64,000 bases of DNA from Chryseobacterium daeguense DSM 19388 (lineage in GTDB: Bacteria; Bacteroidota; Bacteroidia; Flavobacteriales; Weeksellaceae), in the NCBI RefSeq assembly GCF_000430825.1, contig NZ_AUMT01000004.1, positions 186,001-250,000 on the forward strand, given 5' to 3'. The notes under the pieces are model-generated. The model made no database searches, had not been told where the DNA came from, and saw nothing but the letters and a program-made list of their open reading frames with translations. How positions within the stretch are numbered: position 1 is the stretch's first letter; each line of letters opens with the position of its first letter. Positions 61,486-64,000 of this stretch are shown here, piece after piece. Made by a program: the position numbers and the translations under genes.

Positions 61486-61713
61486 CTAATAACACTTTCC
61501 GTCACTACCAGAAGAAAATGTTTTGCAGACTGTACCAGAAACAGGGTGACATGGGCCAGATCCAGAACTTACAATTGGTACTAAACTTCCATCTGAATTT
61601 TTCTTATAATGTACATGACAATCATCAGCAACACCAATATCGTTACTAGGCATGAATAGACCTCCTGCTACATTCTTTAATTAATTTCTCGAAAGTTTTT
61701 TTAAATTTTTCAT
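61486..61713 (-). pseudogene. Double-glycine leader peptide (bacteriocin-like) gene with in-frame stop
   Basis: The minus-strand frame reads MKNLKKLSRN, then a TAA stop (61683-61681), then LKNVAGGLFM and a further 54 residues to TAG at 61486. The leader with double glycine at codons 17-18 is typical of the short 'bacteriocin-like' peptides of Chryseobacterium, in which codon 11 is normally Q or E; one C-to-T or G-to-T change would give the stop. The core after GG has four cysteines (DDCHV, GPCHP, TVCKT, GKCY) and is rich in G, S and V. A second ATG (61653) directly after GGLF has AGGAGGT ahead of it, so a 55-residue core could be made separately. A consensus promoter stands upstream. Confidence 0.7.
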
Positions 61714-61733
61714 AAATCTTATTTTTTTCAAAA

Positions 61734-61765
61734 CAAATATAGAATTAGAAAAAAACTCAACGCAA
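61734..61765 (-). promoter_or_regulatory. Promoter of the GG-leader peptide gene
   Basis: On the minus strand TTG (61765-61763) and TATATTTG (61741-61734) are 21 bases apart, a close match to the Bacteroidota consensus, 20 bp before the ATG at 61713. Confidence 0.65.
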
Positions 61766-61918
61766 TAACATTTCAAATAACAGGGATTTATTGCTAACAT
61801 TTATAATCTTTTATAATAGATAATTCATCGAAACGAGAAGTAAAATAAAAATTATTCTATAAATAAAATTTAAATTTTTAATCAAAAACAATTATAGATT
61901 TTATTTATCAATATCAAC

Positions 61919-61949
61919 TTGTTCGATAGACGGGATATTTATATATTTG
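61919..61949 (+). promoter_or_regulatory. Promoter of the peroxiredoxin gene
   Basis: TTG (61919-61921) and TATATTTG (61942-61949) are 20 bases apart, matching the Bacteroidota consensus, 34 bp before the ATG. Confidence 0.7.
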
Positions 61950-61983
61950 CATCAGAAAATTTAAATATAAAAACAAGAAAATT

Positions 61984-62616
61984 ATGTCTTTAGTAGGAAA
62001 AAAATTCCCAAACGTAACAGTAGATGCAATGTCTGAAATGGGTGATGATTTGAGAATCAACATCTTTGAAGAAGCAACAGCTAATCAGCAAAAAGTTCTT
62101 TTGTTCTGGTATCCAAAAGATTTCACTTTCGTATGTCCGACTGAGCTTCACGCTTTCCAGGAGGCTTTAGGTGAATTCGAAAAAAGAAACACTAAAGTAA
62201 TCGGTGCTTCTTGCGATACAAACGAAGTACACTTTGCATGGCTGAATGTTTCTAAAGACAACGGTGGAATTGAAGGTGTTACTTACCCGCTTTTGGCTGA
62301 TACCCACAGACAATTGGCAAACTTATTGGGAATCGTAGATCAGGATTTCGAATACAATGAAGAAGGTGAAGAAGTTTTCACAGGTTCTAACGTAACGTAC
62401 AGAGCAACTTATCTTATCGACGAAACAGGAAAAATTTTCCATGAGTCGGTAAACGATATGCCTCTTGGTAGAAACATAAAAGAATATTTAAGATTAATAG
62501 ATGCTTATACTCACGTTCAAAAGCATGGCGAAGTTTGTCCTGCAAACTGGGAAGAAGGAAAAGAAGCTATGAAAGCTGACAGAAATTCTACCGCTGAGTA
62601 TTTAGCAAAAAATTAA
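61984..62616 (+). CDS. 2-Cys peroxiredoxin (AhpC/Tsa family)
   Basis: A 210-residue peroxidase that reduces hydrogen peroxide, organic peroxides and probably peroxynitrite. The peroxidatic cysteine is C51 in DFTFVCPTELHAF and the resolving cysteine C185 in KHGEVCPANWEEG. This pair and the length match typical 2-Cys enzymes. The following thioredoxin-like gene may reduce it. The gene has a consensus promoter and is likely strongly expressed. Confidence 0.96.
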   Translation: MSLVGKKFPNVTVDAMSEMGDDLRINIFEEATANQQKVLLFWYPKDFTFVCPTELHAFQEALGEFEKRNTKVIGASCDTNEVHFAWLNVSKDNGGIEGVTYPLLADTHRQLANLLGIVDQDFEYNEEGEEVFTGSNVTYRATYLIDETGKIFHESVNDMPLGRNIKEYLRLIDAYTHVQKHGEVCPANWEEGKEAMKADRNSTAEYLAKN

Positions 62617-62633
62617 TATTTTAATTTTAATAT

Positions 62634-62720
62634 AACAATGTAACAATCTAATAGTATAACAATTTTAAAATCAGTTTTTCGAATTGTTAGATTAGTAAAT
62701 TTTTAGATTGTTACATTGTT
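62634..62720. repeat. Nested inverted repeat between peroxiredoxin and thioredoxin-like genes
   Basis: Perfect 18-bp arms (62634-62651 and 62703-62720, AACAATGTAACAATCTAA type) enclose an inner TAACAATT/AATTGTTA pair. It could fold into a long hairpin that separates the two genes' transcripts or stabilises one mRNA. Confidence 0.75.
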
Positions 62721-62743
62721 TATTTGTTATAAAAAATAAACTT

Positions 62744-63049
62744 ATGTATACAGAATTAACAGAAGATACCCTGCAGAATATTGTAAACGACAATGAAAAA
62801 GTTGTGGTACAGTATGGCGCAACATGGTGCGGAAACTGCAGAATTATGAAGCCGAAATTCAAAAAACTGGCATCGGAAAATGAAAGCATTCCTTTTCTTT
62901 ACGTAGATGCAGAGAAATTACCGGAAAGCAGAAAATTAGCTAAAGTTGATAACCTTCCTACTTTCGCCATCTTCAAAAACGGAGAACTGGTAAATCAGGT
63001 TCAATCTAATCAGGCTGAAAGTTTAATTAATTTATTTAATGAATTATAA
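62744..63049 (+). CDS. Thioredoxin-like protein with CGNC active site
   Basis: A 101-residue thioredoxin-fold protein. The active site WCGNC (C29, C32) has Asn where classical thioredoxins have Pro (CGPC), and the cis-proline segment is NLPTFAIF. I choose the ATG at 62744; the longer frame to 62708 adds 12 residues within the inverted repeat. It probably serves as electron donor for the preceding peroxiredoxin. It is followed by a DUF6952-type gene after 2 bp. Confidence 0.93.
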   Translation: MYTELTEDTLQNIVNDNEKVVVQYGATWCGNCRIMKPKFKKLASENESIPFLYVDAEKLPESRKLAKVDNLPTFAIFKNGELVNQVQSNQAESLINLFNEL

Positions 63050-63051
63050 TT

Positions 63052-63300
63052 ATGAAGCTACCCGTAATAAGACAGTTTTATCAAAATCAGACACCCGAAA
63101 ACCTTGAAAAAACTTTAGAAGTGCTGGAAAGCTTCTGCGAATTCAGAGGGACCAGTGAAGAGGACCTAAATGTTGCAGGAGAATTAATTACGAACATCTG
63201 CGGAGCCCTGGAAGTTCACGCTAATGTACAAAACGGGATGAGTGAAAAGGATGCTTTAAACTCATTTGCCCAAAAGGTTTTAGGATCGATTGATAAATAA
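63052..63300 (+). CDS. DUF6952 family small protein
   Basis: An 82-residue protein with a helical pattern (PENLEKTLEVLESFCEF, LNVAGELITNICGALEVHANV) and two cysteines. I believe it belongs to the DUF6952 family, which I recall from similar positions in Bacteroidota, next to a thioredoxin-like gene. Its role is unknown; a helper in peroxide reduction is plausible. It overlaps in operon terms with the thioredoxin-like gene (2-bp gap). Confidence 0.85.
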   Translation: MKLPVIRQFYQNQTPENLEKTLEVLESFCEFRGTSEEDLNVAGELITNICGALEVHANVQNGMSEKDALNSFAQKVLGSIDK

Positions 63301-63356
63301 TTTTTTGATTAAAATAAAGATTTAATAATTAAAAATTATTTACCCATATAAAAAAT

Positions 63357-63387
63357 AAAATCCCGATGAAAACATCAGGATTTTTTG
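63357..63387. terminator. Terminator between convergent genes
   Basis: An imperfect stem (aaatcccgatg / catcaggattt, one mismatch) with a 4-base loop is followed by TTTTTT on the plus strand, and preceded by A-rich sequence. Confidence 0.82.
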
Positions 63388-63445
63388 GGTTTAAAATGAA
63401 TTATAAAAATTTATAACTTATAACTCATAATTGATAACTTCTAAA

Positions 63446-64000
63446 TCAGCTTCTTCTGCTCATTAAAATACTTAAAATATACCAGAATAAAAGCATAATT
63501 GAAGCAAAAAGCTGTAATGAAGCTCCCACATACTGGTTCGTTAAATAAGCATCTTTAAGCTTGCTTGTCTGATACAAAATAGTTGCAGAAGCTAAAATTA
63601 CCATTCCTACCGAGAACCAAAGCCCAAGATTGAAACCGAAAAGCATTCCGCCAACGATCAGTCCAAGAGAAATAAATCCACCGATTACGATGATATTTCT
63701 TAAAAATGAAAAGTCTCTTTTCGAAGTAAATGCAATTACAGAGATTCCTGCAAACATAGCTACCGTTAATGTAGCCGCCTGGAAAATCACTTGTCCTCCG
63801 GAATATACCGCCGCGATATAGATTAAAGGAAGGAAGATTACCGCTTCCAATACCACATAAAATGCAAGCCCGAAATACTGGGTAGATCTGTTTAAGGACA
63901 ACGACCATTTTGTAGCCAATACCGAAGCCAGCCAAAACACGCCAATAATCAGCAGCCAGGCAAATCTTTGCGCAAACATCGCAACAATAAGCCTTTCCGG
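63446..64000 (-). CDS. Bax inhibitor-1/YccA family membrane protein, 3' part
   Basis: The frame is open to the window edge: the in-frame ATG at 63979 is preceded by codons reading PERLIVA, so the real start lies outside. The 184 visible residues have about six membrane helices, including VVLEAVIFLPLIYIAAVYSGGQVIFQAATLTVAMF and FGFNLGLWFSVGMVILAS, and end with FASIMLLFWYILSILMSRR. This is the BI-1 (TMBIM/YccA) pattern: proteins linked to calcium leak and protease control. The function in Bacteroidota is unknown. Confidence 0.92.
   Translation of the reverse strand, partial: PERLIVAMFAQRFAWLLIIGVFWLASVLATKWSLSLNRSTQYFGLAFYVVLEAVIFLPLIYIAAVYSGGQVIFQAATLTVAMFAGISVIAFTSKRDFSFLRNIIVIGGFISLGLIVGGMLFGFNLGLWFSVGMVILASATILYQTSKLKDAYLTNQYVGASLQLFASIMLLFWYILSILMSRRS

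Noticed and set aside
1..64000. tRNA, rRNA, CRISPR, prophage or transposase genes
   Set aside because: None was recognised by eye; a tRNA scan or profile search could still find a short RNA gene that I missed.

Overview
The window looks like chromosomal DNA of a Chryseobacterium-like member of the Bacteroidota (Flavobacteriia, Weeksellaceae). The evidence is the AT-rich sequence, promoters of the TTG-N(19-22)-TAnnTTTG type, secreted proteins ending in type IX secretion (T9SS) sorting domains, a SusC/SusD pair, a GLPGLI-family protein and a short double-glycine leader peptide beginning MKNLKKLS. The assignment rests on recognition by eye, not on a database search. I saw no rRNA, tRNA, CRISPR array, prophage or transposase gene.

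Layout. 1-6.3 kb (+): the 3' end of a Cu+ P-type ATPase, a DUF72 protein, a polysaccharide deacetylase lipoprotein, a YggS-type PLP protein, a sigma-54-type response regulator without a DNA-binding domain, and a MATE transporter. 6.4-11.1 kb (-): GNAT acetyltransferase, S9 peptidase, DoxX, Era. 11.1-16.6 kb (-): a sugar cluster with a LacI regulator, PfkB fructokinase-like kinase, FucP-like transporter, LamB-like porin (frameshifted) and a ketose 3-epimerase-like enzyme. Two TTAAACGTTTA palindromes are likely LacI operators. 16.9-18.7 kb (+): a Crp-like regulator, a Gdx/SugE-type SMR transporter and a T9SS protein. 18.7-23.7 kb (-): methyltransferase, Map, HAD protein, acyl-ACP desaturase, GpmI. 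24-32.4 kb: SUI1 protein, LRR protein, PhoX-like T9SS protein, di-haem peroxidase, uridine phosphorylase-like enzyme and a YadA-head-repeat protein. 32.9-34.1 kb (+): an LEA-like small protein and FabI.

34.2-48.4 kb is a beta-glucan polysaccharide utilisation locus (PUL). SusC, SusD, a glycan-binding lipoprotein, GH30, GH3, GH16 and GH30 run on the minus strand. A divergent MFS transporter and an NrtR/AraR-type Nudix-winged-helix regulator run on the plus strand. The surface enzymes and the SusCD pair would bind and cut a laminarin or beta-1,3/1,6-glucan, GH3 would release glucose, and the MFS protein would import it.

48.5-64 kb: a glutaryl-CoA-dehydrogenase-like enzyme, a T9SS lipase, a tight lipoprotein-DUF922-AddB operon, RsmG, an aspartate aminotransferase, a large M16 peptidase, a GLPGLI protein preceded by a small GG-leader peptide gene with an in-frame stop, a peroxiredoxin-thioredoxin-DUF6952 module and a truncated BI-1 family membrane protein.

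The most interesting items are the interrupted double-glycine leader peptide gene at 61486-61713 with its own promoter, the rare-ketose cluster with matching operators and a broken porin, the PUL with a Nudix-type regulator, and several families of dispersed non-coding repeats, including a duplicated 3' end of the peroxidase gene.
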